From: Verticillium longisporum
Taxonomy: Eukaryota; Ascomycota; Sordariomycetes; Glomerellales; Plectosphaerellaceae
Direction: 5' to 3'
Assembly: GCA_019188255.1 (NCBI GenBank)
Contig: JAETXT010000005.1
Span: forward strand, 5,766,001-5,830,000
DNA length: 64,000 nucleotides
In this document: piece after piece, positions 1-12,200 of the stretch
How the letters are laid out: each line of letters starts with the position of its first letter
Position numbering within the stretch: position 1 is the stretch's first letter
Notes under the pieces: generated by a model
Told to the model about the DNA's origin: nothing
Databases searched by the model: none
The model's input: the letters and a program-made list of their open reading frames with translations, nothing else
Made by a program: the position numbers and the translations under genes

Positions 1-972
1 GATGGCAATGATGTCCACACGCTCCAACCAAGCGGGGCGACAAGGCCGGCCTGTTAGGGCCGAGGTTCGTGTTCGGTTTCTGGCGTCCTGTCTTCTACCA
101 ACCGGCGGAAGCAAAGTACCTCCGACAAGAATCATGTTCCTAGCGAAAGTCGTCTCTGACATAATCGGCAGTGGTGAAGTGGCCATATCCCTCTCGCGCC
201 AAATGCAGACACGGAGAAGAGTTCCTTGAGAGTTCCTTGATGATATGCGCGCAAACTTACTCGCCGAGCTCTCCGTCAACGTGCCACCGCTGGAGGCCTT
301 CAGTACCATCTTAACAAGTAACGCGGCGTTGCCCAATCTACCCCTCAACTTCTCCTTGACAACCTTGCCTCGGCTTCAAGAAAGAGACTAGTGTCGTACT
401 GGGGGTATTCACCCCTCAAAGCCCTCTGTCCAGGTGTAGTACGAGCGCTCTTAGAACGATCCCGCACAAAGACCATAGCTTCTACAATCATGCAACGACA
501 GCCAATTGGCCCAGTCACATTCCCTTTGTGAACGAGGAAATGCTGTACTTGCAATCAAAAACGTACGACTAGACACACAGTCACGATGCAGCCGCAGCCG
601 TAATAGTAGTCCCAAATTCAGGCTGATCATTGTCATCTGTGTCGTCACAGAATATGAACGTTGTTTGATCATCCCTCCTTGCAACGTATTCAAAAGTCCT
701 CTGGGTGAGATTAAGTCATCCACATTACGCGCAAATCACACGGCGCCTTGCTAGAGACTGACCCAGGCTTTCCGTCGGTACATATTGCATTGCTGCTAAA
801 CAAAGTTTTCTAAGCGAGTGTCAAGTTGTCCATCAATCCAAGTCCGGCGCCCCCATCTCAGCTGTGGCTTAGCTCAAACTCCAACATTCGCAGTTGAATC
901 ACACAACTATGATACAAGCTCCTAGCAGAACACGTCGCGCAGGTCGCACATGACATTCCGGACGATGAACCA
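1..972. other. Intergenic, nothing recognised
   Basis: Short overlapping frames only, none with recognisable motifs or a plausible intron structure. Base composition is ordinary, with no sign of the AT-rich RIP signature seen later in the window. Confidence 0.5.
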
Positions 973-1569
973 CTAGGTCTTCTTGGGTGGCTTGTAGGTG
1001 CCAATCTTGACGCCATCCTTGAAGCGACCGATGATATTGCCGCGAGGGAAGTATTCGCAAGCGAGGTACCAGCCTTTGATACTCGCGCCGCTGGTGCAGT
1101 ACTTCCTGGCGCACCCGATCTTTTGGGTGTCTCTCCAGACCATTTGGGTGAAATGCCCGGTGGCTGGGAAGTAGACACCCTCTTGAAAGTCGTACTTTGC
1201 ACGCTCATCGCCCCAAGCTTTGGCGGCTGCTGTGGGTGTTCCGTATCCAATGGCCAGGTTCTCTCCGTACTGACCGCCGGAGTGGTCGAAGGGAGGGCAC
1301 TGGTTCTTACCCGTGCCCTTGCTGTCGAGATATTTTTTGGCGGCACTGGCCAGAGTGGCGTCCCATGTGAGGTCGACGCCCCAATTCAGACGGGCGCCTT
1401 GGTGTTGGCGACGGTATTGGTTGTGTGTTGTGAGAATGGTAGCGTTGAACTGGCTGTCCGACACCCACTCGGGCCGAGTCGTAATATCGGTCTGGCGGGT
1501 GTCAACGGCTGCTGCGTTACAGACCTGGAGGCCGGCTGTCAGGGTCAACAGAAACGTGGTGATCTGCAT
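973..1569 (-). CDS. Secreted CAP/SCP (PR-1-like) protein
   Basis: A 198-residue single-exon protein of the CAP superfamily (SCP/TAPS; PR-1, Ag5, fungal Pry-like). Residues 1-20 form a signal peptide (MQITTF... ending near CNAAA), so secretion is expected. The CAP domain occupies about residues 40-185. Visible are HNQYRRQH at the start of the domain, the YGENLA segment, the signature GHFTQMVWRDTQKIGCA near residues 136-152 and YLACEYFPRGN near 167-177. Several cysteines are available for disulfides. The family binds sterols or lipids in yeast Pry proteins, and in fungal pathogens some members act in host interaction; the substrate here is not evident. A Lys-rich tail (KPPKKT) ends the protein. 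The gene is isolated, with gene-free DNA on both sides. I am confident of the family, not of the role. Confidence 0.93.
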   Translation of the reverse strand: MQITTFLLTLTAGLQVCNAAAVDTRQTDITTRPEWVSDSQFNATILTTHNQYRRQHQGARLNWGVDLTWDATLASAAKKYLDSKGTGKNQCPPFDHSGGQYGENLAIGYGTPTAAAKAWGDERAKYDFQEGVYFPATGHFTQMVWRDTQKIGCARKYCTSGASIKGWYLACEYFPRGNIIGRFKDGVKIGTYKPPKKT

Positions 1570-1699
1570 CTTGATGGTTTTGTTTCCGTGGAATTGTATG
1601 TACGATAGTCTGCAAGTGTAAAGTATGTAGGGTAGGAAAGGAGAAAGTCTGCTGGGTTGCTGAGGAACAGGACATTCTTCCGACGAGATGCTGTGTCAA

Positions 1700-1706
1700 T
1701 ATATAA
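1700..1706 (-). promoter_or_regulatory. Possible TATA box of the CAP gene
   Basis: A TATATA-type run reads on the minus strand about 130 bases upstream of the CAP start codon, which is a usual spacing for a fungal promoter. No other element was used, so this is only a candidate. Confidence 0.3.
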
Positions 1707-1739
1707 GCCATCGAGTATGTGAGGGATTCTGCCAGGCAC

Positions 1740-3900
1740 GTTTCGTGATGTCTAGGACCCTAGAGTGGAGTGGGATCGGGACTCGTGGCGGCTGAATCAC
1801 ATTCCTGCAAACGGATTGCGGGGACCCTAAACAATAACTGGAGCGGTGGTTCCATGGCGGCGTTTCCTCACCACCTTCTCAACCATGCTATTGTCTAAAG
1901 CGAACGAGTTGAAATTATGACGCGCGGGGCGGTGACCTTCCCGTGCCATCTGGATCATCCTTCAACTTCATGAGGGCCATGGGATCTGTGACTCCGAAGC
2001 CACAGCATCACTTTGTCGATCATGAACCCAAATATGCTCCATTCAGTAAGAAGTTTCGACGAGTTGCAGTTTCAATGAACCAGCTGACGTTGTGTACCGA
2101 TCTCATCGCATACGTCGAGGTGGTTGGACATGACAAAGTGGGTAACTCAATGACGATGAGGCAGGACGCTTATAGACCGGCTCGAAGCTTATGATGATAT
2201 TTTCCTTGGTCAGAACAATAGTCATCACTACTTTACCGATCCAGGAATGACAAATTATCATACTCTATTACGGCCTGGGTTCGACAGCTTACCATGTACC
2301 GACGAGGTTCACCGAAGCGACACAAGTGTATCTAACCTGAATCCACTTCGTCGCGCCAGAGCTCGTGTAACGATGCAATGTCTGTCCTCAAATGATTTTT
2401 GCTTCAGTTCTCAGCAAACAGTCTGCATTGTAATACGCGAGAGTACTTACCTACATCTCATTGTTGGCCGCCACGAGGAAACCATTCCGAATGGGACTAC
2501 CTCCCCAAATTCGATGTCATGCACGCGTTTCAACGGCGCGAAATGATAACGAATTTGATAGTCTCTAGTGTCCGCCGTGTCAGAGTGTCTCACACGTGGT
2601 GGCGAAACCTAGAGTCCTGTTCCTGATGGGGGTCCAGGACGAGTGTCATGAACTCCTGATTCCTTCACTTCGTGACATGACCGTTTTCGTCCGTTTATTG
2701 CGCATGTCTCAGAACAAGCTCTGGCGTGGCTGGCTACATCTCGTTTTATTCATCGAGCCTGGACCGCGTCTTTTTCAGACACGCTATCTTCATGCTCGCG
2801 TGCCGGTTCTGGCGTAGCATACCAGTCCACCACGCTAAGGTAAGGTAGGTAGTTACATTCCTGCGATTGCGGTTCTGCCCATCGGCTTTGCCCCAGCTTC
2901 ATTTGTAGGTCCTTGTGAGCATATGCCGTCACGAATCGATTGGTACCACGGATATATTGCTCCGTTTCGCCCAACGCAGGCACCGATGAGGCCGGACCGT
3001 GGTCCGGGATTGGCCACCAAGGCCAGCTCGCTTCGCCGGTCGGTCGGCGCTTGGCACTATTGGTCGTTGCGGGCGCTCCGAGAGGAAGTGGGCCCATGAC
3101 TTGGAAAGGGCAGTCGGTTGATTCTCAGGGAGATGAGGCAAATGCTGCAGCTGCTGACCTGTTCGCTCACAATTACCATAAACAATCATCGTGATATCAA
3201 AACGTCAACGTTCCCCTCGACCTCATGTCGCCGGCAGTTGACCTTAGAGGGACTCATCGCATGGTGATACAATCCTTCTGTCTCAGGGTCTTGCCAGGGC
3301 GCCTCTTCATCCCAAGGCCTTCCCTTTGCGCGCGCTGTGGCTTGTGATGCCCGTCACATTCCCAGACGTCACTCCGAATTGAGCCTAGCAGACACTGCCA
3401 CAGTGCCAAGTCCCGTTCCTTTACGTTTTCCCCCGCAGTCATCAACATCTCGTTGGACACGTTCTTGAACAAGAGGACGGGCACGTCATAGACCTCATCA
3501 CTGGTTATACAACAATCCCTTCTATGCCACGAGTCTTGCATGCAGAGATTGTCTCGGATCACTGTCAACCCGTCCCTTCAGTGTGCTGGGACGTCGATCA
3601 CATCCTCGTTAACGTCACCACTGGCAGCAATCCTTCAGCTGTCCTTACCAGTGTTCAGGCCTCACACGTTGCCTTGACGGGCCGTGAGGTTCAAACGGTG
3701 ATACAGCCCACTCCTCGGTGCTGCAAGGCGAGACGTCTTCTTGAAACTCCATCAGGCGACCACACATTATTCACGGCACGTCGACGACGGCTGCCACATT
3801 CTGGCCTTCGGCAGTTGCCGTTGGGCGCCTGAACGAAGCCTCAAACAGCGCCAAAGCTCATCTCCAGAACGCCCAGACCGCCGAATCGCAGACGGTCATC
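1740..3900. other. Intergenic, nothing recognised
   Basis: About 2.2 kb between the CAP gene and the Zn2Cys6 regulator. Open frames are short, unlike known proteins, and disagree between strands. No repeat or RNA gene was recognised. Confidence 0.5.
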
Positions 3901-5789
3901 ATGGTCGGCGTCCCTGGGAGGTCCAAAGCATGCAATACATGCCGCAGACGGAAAAAAGGTGTAAGTCCGGTATGGAGACGCACACGCTACGGCACTCGCT
4001 AGAAGGCTCTCATTCCCTGGTCTGACTCGTCTTGGACCCACGTCCAACCGACCTGTGGGCGACATCCCATCCCCATCGCCGTCCTCGAGGGTCTCTACAT
4101 CCGCCAAGGCGCAGCTGACTGATTCTCATGCAGTGCGATCAACAGCGACCCGTTTGCGGCCAGTGTCTCAAATCGCGCGTTGAATGTACAGGCTACGAAC
4201 GTCAACGGGTTTTCATCAACGCTAGCGGACCGGTGGCCGGCCAGGCCTTGTCTGTCTCACGGGCGTCTCCGCTCGTCCACGATGTCTCGCTGCACCCCGA
4301 TCTTGCACGCTCGGCCTACGAGGTCAAGTATCTTGATCTCTTCTGGCGTGCGTACCTCCCCAGCGGCAAAGCCTTTACCCCGTATGCATCGGGATACTCG
4401 ATCGGCGGCTGGGCCGCTGTCGCTCGCGATCTGTTTCACACGGACGGCGCGCTGAGGAAAGCACTCCTCGCAATGTGTCTTGGGACGCTCGGTCGTAAAG
4501 GTGGCGAGCCGTGGATGGTGAAGGAGGGCTTGAGATCCTACACGCAGGCGTTAGGCGAAATGACTATTGGACTACGATCACCAGAAAAAAGGAGCTCTGA
4601 TGCCTTTCTGGTTGCGTCGAGGTTAATGGGCCTGTATGAGGTAGTCGATGCGATTTCCCAACGTCCCGCTGCTGGGACGTTTTTCCCTTTTCGGCGTCCA
4701 AAGCGACTAACTATCGTTTAGATTCTGTACGGTGGCGATGATCACGCGAAGAAGATATCACAAGCAGGAAGTTGGCAAAGTCACAACCTGGGTGAAGTGG
4801 CGCTCATCACGTCGCGGTCTCCTGTTGAACATGTTGACGGACATGCTCACCAGCTTTTTGTCGACAGCCGCATGCACCTTGTAAGTGCTCTTCGGTCGCA
4901 TGATGACGGATGAAATCCGATTGCTGAATTCTGCCAGATCATCACCGCCATCAAGCTCCGGAAGCGCAACTTCCTCAGCTCTCCTGAGTGGAAGACTATC
5001 CCGTGGACGAATGCGGCCAAGTTGCCCAAAGACCTGCTTCTGGACATCTTCGTGGATATCCCCGGCCTTTTAGAGGACCTTGATGCCCTTGCGCTGTGTG
5101 ACGATGCGGCGTCGAGACCATTGCTCTACGCACGGCTGGTTGCCGATTGCTGGCGTACAGACGAGAGATTGGTCTCATGGTTCGAGGAGCAAAGCCCCCG
5201 AGCCCATCTCGAAGCCATCAAGGAACGTGACTACAAAGAGCCCACCCCAGAAGACACGGCGGTTGCCATGTCCATGAGCTTGTATTGGACTGCTTGCTTG
5301 CTCACGTATTCCACTCTCATCCTCGTTCTGACAGCCAATCCGACATCTCCGCTAGACGTTACTACCTTACCAGAGCGCATGAACCTCAACCCCTACTGCG
5401 CTGACATTGCCGACATCCTCGAGATCTTCTTCCAGCCCAGTTCTAGCATCTTCAGCGTGCAACTCGTCCCCCTGCCCCTTGGTATCGCGCTCTCTTACCT
5501 CGCGTCAACCCTGAAGCCGGGCACGCCGCCCCCTCCGGAGCTCAAGAAATTGCTCAGTTATTTCACGAGGGGCGCTAGTGGGGCCTCTGTCGGAAGCTTC
5601 TTGAGAAGTATGATGCTCAATGGCATGGGTGAACTAAGCAACGCGTCAAAGTCGGCGAACGCCGACAGATTCGAACGCGCAATCAGCGGTAGGCCTACCC
5701 CTGACGATATCAAGTGCGTGCAGAGTGTATCAAAGGGTTGGGCGAGGTCTGCGCCCCTTCAGTATCCGCACATCACGTCCGAACCGTAG
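3901..5789 (+). CDS. Zn2Cys6 fungal-type transcription factor, four exons
   Basis: I read four exons: 3901-3960, 4134-4640, 4722-4880 and 4938-5789, joined by three GT-AG introns, giving about 525 residues. The first junction matters: exon 1 supplies CNTCRRRKKG and exon 2 CDQQRPVCGQCLKSRVEC, which together form a perfect C-x2-C-x6-C-x6-C-x2-C-x6-C binuclear zinc cluster at residues 11-38. Downstream sequence resembles the C-terminal domain of fungal specific transcription factors (Fungal_trans_2 type): LYEILYGGDD, then SWQSHNLGEVALI and HAHQLFVDSRMHL. A nuclear DNA-binding regulator is expected; its target genes are unknown. The stop codon lies about 15 bases from the start of the RIP-mutated AT-rich block, so its 3' UTR is made of transposon-associated DNA. 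Frames and splice sites are consistent, and I see no lesion. Confidence 0.88.
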
Positions 5790-5799
5790 TAATGCACCC

Positions 5800-6036
5800 C
5801 GATTAAATATAATAAATCAAATCATTAAATAGCTAAATAAATAGACCGATTTCCTATAATTAAATAACTAAATCTATAGTATTTTAATATTTAGATATTT
5901 AATAAATATTTAAATATATATTTAGGCCCGGAATATAGCTATTCCGAGCCCTAGGACTTATAAAAAGGCCTATCCGATTAATTTAAAAGTTATATCGTTA
6001 ATAAGAGGGAGTCTCTTATTAATAATATAATAATAC
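5800..6036. repeat. AT-rich RIP-type block flanking the old Copia
   Basis: Very AT-rich DNA rich in TA dinucleotides begins a few bases after the regulator's stop codon. It holds two clear hairpins: TTAATAAGAG / CTCTTATTAA around 5997-6022, and GGAATA / ATTCC around 5930-5955. It precedes the old Copia LTR and has no coding sense. Origin is unknown, probably another degraded repeat. Confidence 0.6.
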
Positions 6037-6325
6037 TATTGAACTAATATTAGGGGATTACCTAGGTTAGTGATTACTATATAGGATTTACCGATATAGT
6101 AATTACCGGGGCTAGGATTTATAGCTCTCAGGAGCATATAATTTACAGCTTACATAATCGGTGAATTAGATAGGTATATCTAATTTACGTAGGTAGTAGT
6201 AATTTAGAGAGATAGAATCATTAATAATTATAACCCTTATATTACCTACCCTACCGATTTAGAGCTCTTAGGCATAGCTAAAATAATAAATCAGGGTTTA
6301 TATAAGTAGTAAAGCCCTCTTAATA
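6037..6325 (+). repeat. 5' LTR of the old Copia (RIPped)
   Basis: The 289-bp block starts TATTGAACTAATATTAGGGG and ends AAGCCCTCTTAATA. In coding orientation it matches the LTR of the intact element (TGTTGAACCAATATTAGGGG ... CCCTCTCAACA) with transitions only over most of its length. It is followed by the same leader palindrome as in the intact element, also converted by transitions. Confidence 0.88.
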
Positions 6326-8431
6326 CTAATTAGTATTACATTTAACGTAATATAGAATAGCTAGAGCTAGAGAAGTTAAGATCGATCCTATAAATAGTAA
6401 ATTCGCTATATATAAGCTTATCGGTTATACTTTATAAGTAATCGTAAGAGTACTATTTACTTTAAGTATTTTAGGACTCTTATAAGAGCTTAGTAATAGG
6501 GAAATCCCCTATTATATAATCTATAGGAGCACCGTCTACTTCGAGTACCTTAGGACTCCTACGCTTAAGATTACTACCTAGGCTATATTACTAGCTACTA
6601 AACCTAATAAACGAAGCTCTACGGAATAGTTAATTAGCTATAATAGAGCTTTAATAAAATTAGCGATAATAAGCTCCTCGGATTCTAGTAATAGCTCTAT
6701 AATAGAGCTAGAGAGCGCTAAAAAGATATAATAGGAGTTCGATAGTATTCTAGAAGAACTCGGTATATTACGCTTAACGTAGAAGGTTAAGAAGGGTCTC
6801 GATATTAACTTTATTATTAATAGAATAGAATTACGGTTCCCTAGATTACTAGATTAATATCCGTAGATCTTAAGAGCGCTTAGATCCTTAAAGTAATAAG
6901 CGTATATAGGACTATAAAGGGAGTTTACCTCCTAGAAGCGTTTATCGAAGACTTCTAAGGCTAGACCGAAAAGGACTTTAACTCTTATAATATAACGATT
7001 ACTCGAGTACTAAAGGTATATCTAGTAGAGCGCGGGATCCCTTTTCTAGGAATAGTAAATACTAAGATATTAAAGAGATTAATCCTAATACTTTTATAGG
7101 AAGAGATGCCCGATATAATAGAGTCGATTATTATTAACCGGGATTTAATACTCTAAAGAGTAGAGGAATAGCGAGACTAATAGGATAACGAATAGTAACC
7201 TATAGGGAATACCTAGCTATCCTAAATCCGAAAACTATAAACGGGGAGGATAGATCCCTAATAGCCCTTAATTCTAAGGTTATCTAATTAATAGAGTAAA
7301 TAATCTAGTTAATAAGAGATTACGCCTTAATTATAAAGAAATAAGACTTTACCCTTAAATATTACTTAGAACCTATTAGCTTAATACTATATTCTATTAT
7401 TATATAAATCGGTAAATTTACTAATTAATAGAACTATAATTAAATAATTCGTATTACTCTAGAATAAGGAGAGTAATTATTCTAAGGAGATATATAATAT
7501 CTTTAACGATAAAATATATATCTTTATAAATATTTACGAACTATTATAAATCCGCTATATATAATTCTATATATTCTTCCTAAATATACTTTTAGAGCGT
7601 ATATAAACTTTCTTCCTAGAGTATATAAACTAGAGTATAGGACTCTATTAAATATATTTAGCGATTAAATAATAATTCGATTCGGAGATTAATAGAATAT
7701 AGTATTATATAGACTAGAGCTCGATAACGTTCTATTCTATAATAATAGAAGCTAATAATATAGGAAAGCTACGAATAGAAATTCTCTAGATCCTTCTAGA
7801 TAGGCTTTAATAGTACTAGAGAGCACTTAGCTATATATTTAAGGAAGAGATTTATCTCTATATAAATACTCTAAAAGCGGTTTAAGGCGTCCTAGAGCTA
7901 AAGATTATATTAATAAGGCCGGAGTAATCTTTTAATACGCTATCTATATAGCTTAAGAGTATATTAAAAGTAGAGGAGAATACTAGAACGTTTAAGTACT
8001 TCTATACCGATAGACGTTATAGGAGCGGATATCGCTAAGCTAATAGAAGAGGAGATCGTAGAGAATAATCGGTATATAGAACTAATAATTATTAGCTATC
8101 TAGAATTCGTAAATACTAGATATACTCTAAACTAGATTATAGATCGATAAAGTATTCTCCTAAAGAGTAATAATATTCGAAAGAGTAATAGAAATATATA
8201 TAGGAAGTATATAGGGATTAATAGAAGGGATACTATTAGTTTTTAATAGTATTAGAACCTATTAAGAGCTCGGAATTAGATAATCCTATTTCTAATAAGC
8301 TAAGAATAGACGATACCTTTAAGTCTAATCCTAAGAACGAATTAATAAATACTTATACTATATACTTCCTAGTAAATAAGTCGTTCTAATATAGAATTAG
8401 GGGGAATAATCCGAAGGCTAAAATAATAGCT
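6326..8431 (+). pseudogene. RIPped leader and gag region of the old Copia
   Basis: Leader 6326-6600 aligns with 14338-14600 of the intact element in reverse orientation. Gag-homologous sequence follows from about 6663 (ATAAGCTCCTCGGAT against ATGAGCTCCTCGGAT). The zinc-knuckle region lies near 8110-8160. Stop codons in every frame exclude expression. It ends at the insertion site of the younger element. Confidence 0.85.
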
Positions 8432-8436
8432 CTAAT
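8432..8436. repeat. Target site duplication ctaat, left copy
   Basis: The pentamer ctaat immediately precedes the left LTR and is repeated at 14888-14892 after the right LTR. Removing the element and one pentamer restores a continuous old-Copia sequence, which proves the insertion site. Confidence 0.95.
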
Positions 8437-8722
8437 TGTTGAGAGGGCTTCACTGCTTATGTGAACCCCGTTTCATTGCTTTGGCTGTGCCTGAGAGCTC
8501 TGAATAGGTAGGGTAGGTGATATAAGTCTTGTGATGTAGTTGATGATCTCTCTCTGAATTACCACTACCTACGTGAGTCAGATATACCCATCTGATTCAC
8601 CGATCACGTAAGCTGTGATTCACGTGCTCCTGAGAGCTGTGAATCCCAGCCACGGTGATCACCATATCGGTGATCCCCTACCGAGATCACTGCCCTAGGG
8701 AACCCCTAATATTGGTTCAACA
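8437..8722 (-). repeat. Left LTR (3' LTR of the intact Copia)
   Basis: A 286-bp LTR with terminal inverted TGTTGA / TCAACA. It is identical to the right LTR except for one missing C near 8701-8706. The interior has short palindromes such as GGTGATCACC, possible regulator sites. Confidence 0.96.
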
Positions 8723-9261
8723 CTGGCTCTCTTTTCTTTGTGGATAGAACAGCCGTGAGAACCAATATTGGGAGCTGTCGCTAGGGTCGATAGCCGCTCC
8801 AACGCGCTTCCAATCTCCAGTCTTCGGCGCGTTAGATCTGCTCTTCCAGCCTTAAAGTGAACAATTAACAGTAGGAGAACAATGAATAGGATAAGGAAAA
8901 GTGGCGTGCCGTCGTGAAGGGCATGCTGACGATCGCCGAGGAGGAGGAGGCGAAGGGGGTGACGACCCCAACAAGGACCTCGATGGTCTTTGTAATGCCG
9001 ACCGCAAGGCGGCTGGGCGGGCCGCAGCTCTGCGGCTCTTTGACTGCCTCTGGTGGGACTCGCCAGAGCAGTCAAACTCGGATTCTTCGGATTCCGAGGC
9101 CTAGTCCGCTTTGCGGAGCGGTTGCTTTGCTGTTTTGCTGATCGCGGGGTCGTCGTTTTTGCTTCTGGGGTGCTCGTTTTTAGGCTTTGCTGCATTTTTG
9201 CTAATATCAATTGCCTTTGCCCCCTGACTGTTCTTTTCTTGACGTTTGACCCATCCTTCAA
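8695..9261 (-). CDS. Small overlapping frame at the 3' end of the Copia, one membrane segment
   Basis: An open frame of 188 codons starts inside the 3' end of gag-pol in another frame, crosses the 378-bp gap between the pol stop and the LTR, and ends inside the LTR. The N-terminal third is basic and simply overlaps pol codons. Near residues 131-149 sits one strongly hydrophobic stretch, PLFLILFIVLLLLIVHF, a plausible transmembrane helix. I recognise no family. It may be chance, or a third gene in the place where some LTR elements carry an env-like frame. No ribosomal signal can be judged from sequence. Treat it as hypothetical. Confidence 0.25.
   Translation of the reverse strand: MKDGSNVKKRTVRGQRQLILAKMQQSLKTSTPEAKTTTPRSAKQQSNRSAKRTRPRNPKNPSLTALASPTRGSQRAAELRPAQPPCGRHYKDHRGPCWGRHPLRLLLLGDRQHALHDGTPLFLILFIVLLLLIVHFKAGRADLTRRRLEIGSALERLSTLATAPNIGSHGCSIHKEKRASVEPILGVP
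8727..8739 (-). other. Polypurine tract of the Copia element
   Basis: On the minus strand AAAGAAAAGAGAG ends four bases before the 3' LTR. It is the expected plus-strand DNA primer site for reverse transcription. Confidence 0.75.
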
Positions 9262-12200
9262 TCCTGATTGTGACTTCGTTAGAGCTCACTAGCGCTTCCA
9301 GTGCCTGGTTTGGCGCTCCCTTGGTCATTGAATCTGCAGGGTTATCGCCTCCGGCGATCCAACGAATTTCGTCGACTTCGCGTTCTTCGTAGCTTTGCCG
9401 TAACGCCATGAGATCTATCATTAGGCGTTTCTCTGCTGTCGCGCTCAGTTGAACCAGGCATTGGTAGAGCGAGTAGCTGTCGGTGCAGATAACCATCCGT
9501 GGGAGCGGCAGTTCTAAGCGTTTACAGATCTTTTGGAGCGTCTGTTTAAGGACATAAGCCGCGTCGAAGCCGCTAACCATCCCATAGATCTCGCTAGCCA
9601 GAACTGAACGCGTAACCCGTTTACACTTAATGGATTGCCAATGGAGGATATTGCCGCGCACCGTGAAGGCGTTCTCCTGATCGCAGGAACGTTCGTTACC
9701 AAGGAGGACAACGAATCCGATCTGTGAACTTAGGTCCTTATTGTTGGCGAAGGAGCCGTCAACAAATACGTAAAGTTGGGCCGTTGAGAGATCCAGGCGC
9801 ACGTAATTCAGGCCACGGCCTGCGTTGGCGATCTGCCATTGTATGCGTTTGTTGAGCCGTTCAAAGTCGTCCTCCTGTGGGTTCTTGGCTTGGGCTGCAA
9901 CAGAGAAATCGAAGGCTGCCTCTGGTTGACAGGTTGAAGCAATATAGGCACCGCGAGCTCTCTGGGCGATGTATTCCTGCTCTGAGCTCGCTGTCCCTGG
10001 GGTTACCAGCTCTAGGCGATCACCTTGGCCTTTCTGTTGAATCGTGAGATCTTCAGTTCCAACTTTGATGATACAGCCGTTGAAGACGCCGTCAGATCCT
10101 GCGTTAAGGACGGAAGCAGGCTTTGCCCGGAAGCCAGCGCTTTCGAGCTCTGTTTGTTCCTTTTGTATGAACGCGGGCTCTCCGAGGTTGAGGGTGTCGT
10201 CAGTCTGCATTCCGACCAGTCCAAAGCTCTCTCCAGCTCTGGTTAGAAGCAAACACGGATCGTAGCCCGTTGGAACGGCGTTTAGGCGCTCTCTGTGGTG
10301 GCGCTGATAGGTTACAAACCAATGGAGACCTGACTCTGCGATGCCATAGAGCGGCTTCACAACGTGGAAGACGATTCCGTCGGGGTATCTATGCTGTAGC
10401 TCCTTGGGAACGCGCAGGAGAACGTTGCGTAACAGATCTGTAGCGCTCTGGGTGTAGGCTTGACTGATATCACGGAGCATCAACTGGTGGCCACGTTGCT
10501 GTAGCGTTGGGGTGATCGCTAGGATCAGTCGTTGGCTACAGCGCATGATCGTGGGCGACTGCGTTAGCAGGGTTGTCTTCTCCCAGTCACTGTGTCCCTG
10601 AACCACCAGTCTTGACTTCTCATATGGGGCTTGAGGGAGGCCTTTCACCTCTCTTACAAGCCGGCATCCAAAGATCTTAGCACTGGGAAACGCGGATCTC
10701 CTGATCGGCACGATCACTCCAGCTGCCAGGAGTGAGTCGATTTCCTCCCAGTCGGACTGTTCAAATGGCTTCCCAGGGGTCGTTATTCTGCCTTCATTGC
10801 GTAGTTGAACAGCTAGGTCGTACCCCTGCTGTTCCCTTTTGACAATGAATTGGCGCTCGATCTGTGAAGTCCCGGTCGCACTGCTCTTGCGATCCGTGAA
10901 AGCCGCCTGTAACAGATTCGTGGCGTTTGTTGACTTCCTGGGTCTCCCGCGTCGTCGTGGTAGAATTGGCTCTGGGTACTCAAATGGTTCTGGGGTCTCT
11001 GGAGTTCGAACCACTATTGTCTCCCCAGCCTGCTGATCCGGCGATCTGTTGTACGGCTTAACGTGTGTTCCTCTGAACTCCGTTGGGCCGTTAACCATTT
11101 CGACCGTGACCGCCGTGTCAGAAACCGATATGACCTTGTAGGGACCGGTCCATTTCTCCCGCTCTCGGAACACAAGAACGTCGCTTCCCAGCTCCAGCGA
11201 TCTCGGCAGCAACTGCTTGGTATCTGGTCCGTTACGGGTATTGAGAGCGTCATTGACCTTCCGCTTGGCGACCATTCGCCGAAGCTCCGCCATCGCCTTA
11301 TTGACCGCTTCGGCGCGCTGCGCCTGGGTCGCGGTGGGCGCTGAGTTGGCGGTGATCCTGGGCATCGCCCCGAATACGAGCAGTGTAGGCACTAATCCGT
11401 TGGGCCCAGCGGTGTCGTTTACCGCCTTCACAGCTCCTTGAAGCAGCGATTCTAGGCTCGTGTCGCGAGACTCTGCCTTCAAGATCTCGTACGCTCTGCG
11501 TATCGGCTTATGGTAGCTCTCAACCTTGCCGATTGACCAATGGGCCTCTACAGGGATCTGATGGCAGGTCATGCCTAGGAGGCGTGCCTCTGCCCTGAAC
11601 TCTGCGGAGGCAAAGTTCGTTCCAGCGTCAACAGTTACGACGTCTGGAGGCCCAAGGTATGTATCCAACCAGCACCTCTTGAGAGCTTCCCACGTCGCGC
11701 GAGCTGTGAAATTGGGAATGAAAGTTGCGGACTGGAATCCTGTGCTCGCGTCGATCACATGAAGAACGGGCTTTCCATCCAAGTGCATAATATCGACCAA
11801 AATCTCGTAATTGAAGTCGATATCTGACCTCAGGGCAAACTTGAAGCGTTGCGGGGACTTCCCTTTGATCTGACAATGGTGGCAGAAGCGGTTTATCAGC
11901 TCCAGAGCGTCCCGATTCACGTCCTGGTCTGCTCTCTGGAGCAGGTTCCATAGCTTCTCTACAGATGGGTGACCGAACCGCTTGTGAATGCGTCGGAGCT
12001 CTGCTTCTGTCAGAAACGCTGCTCCATCGCTCTCTGTCCCCATCATGTATGTGATCCCGGAGCTGGTATGGGTCTTCGTATCCAGGAAGAACCATGGGTG
12101 GCCCCATTTGCGAAAAATGGGCGTACGCTCCTGGATCTCCCCAACGCGCTTTACCAGCTCGTTACGCGTGTTGTCTAGGTAGACTCCGAGATCGTCCATA

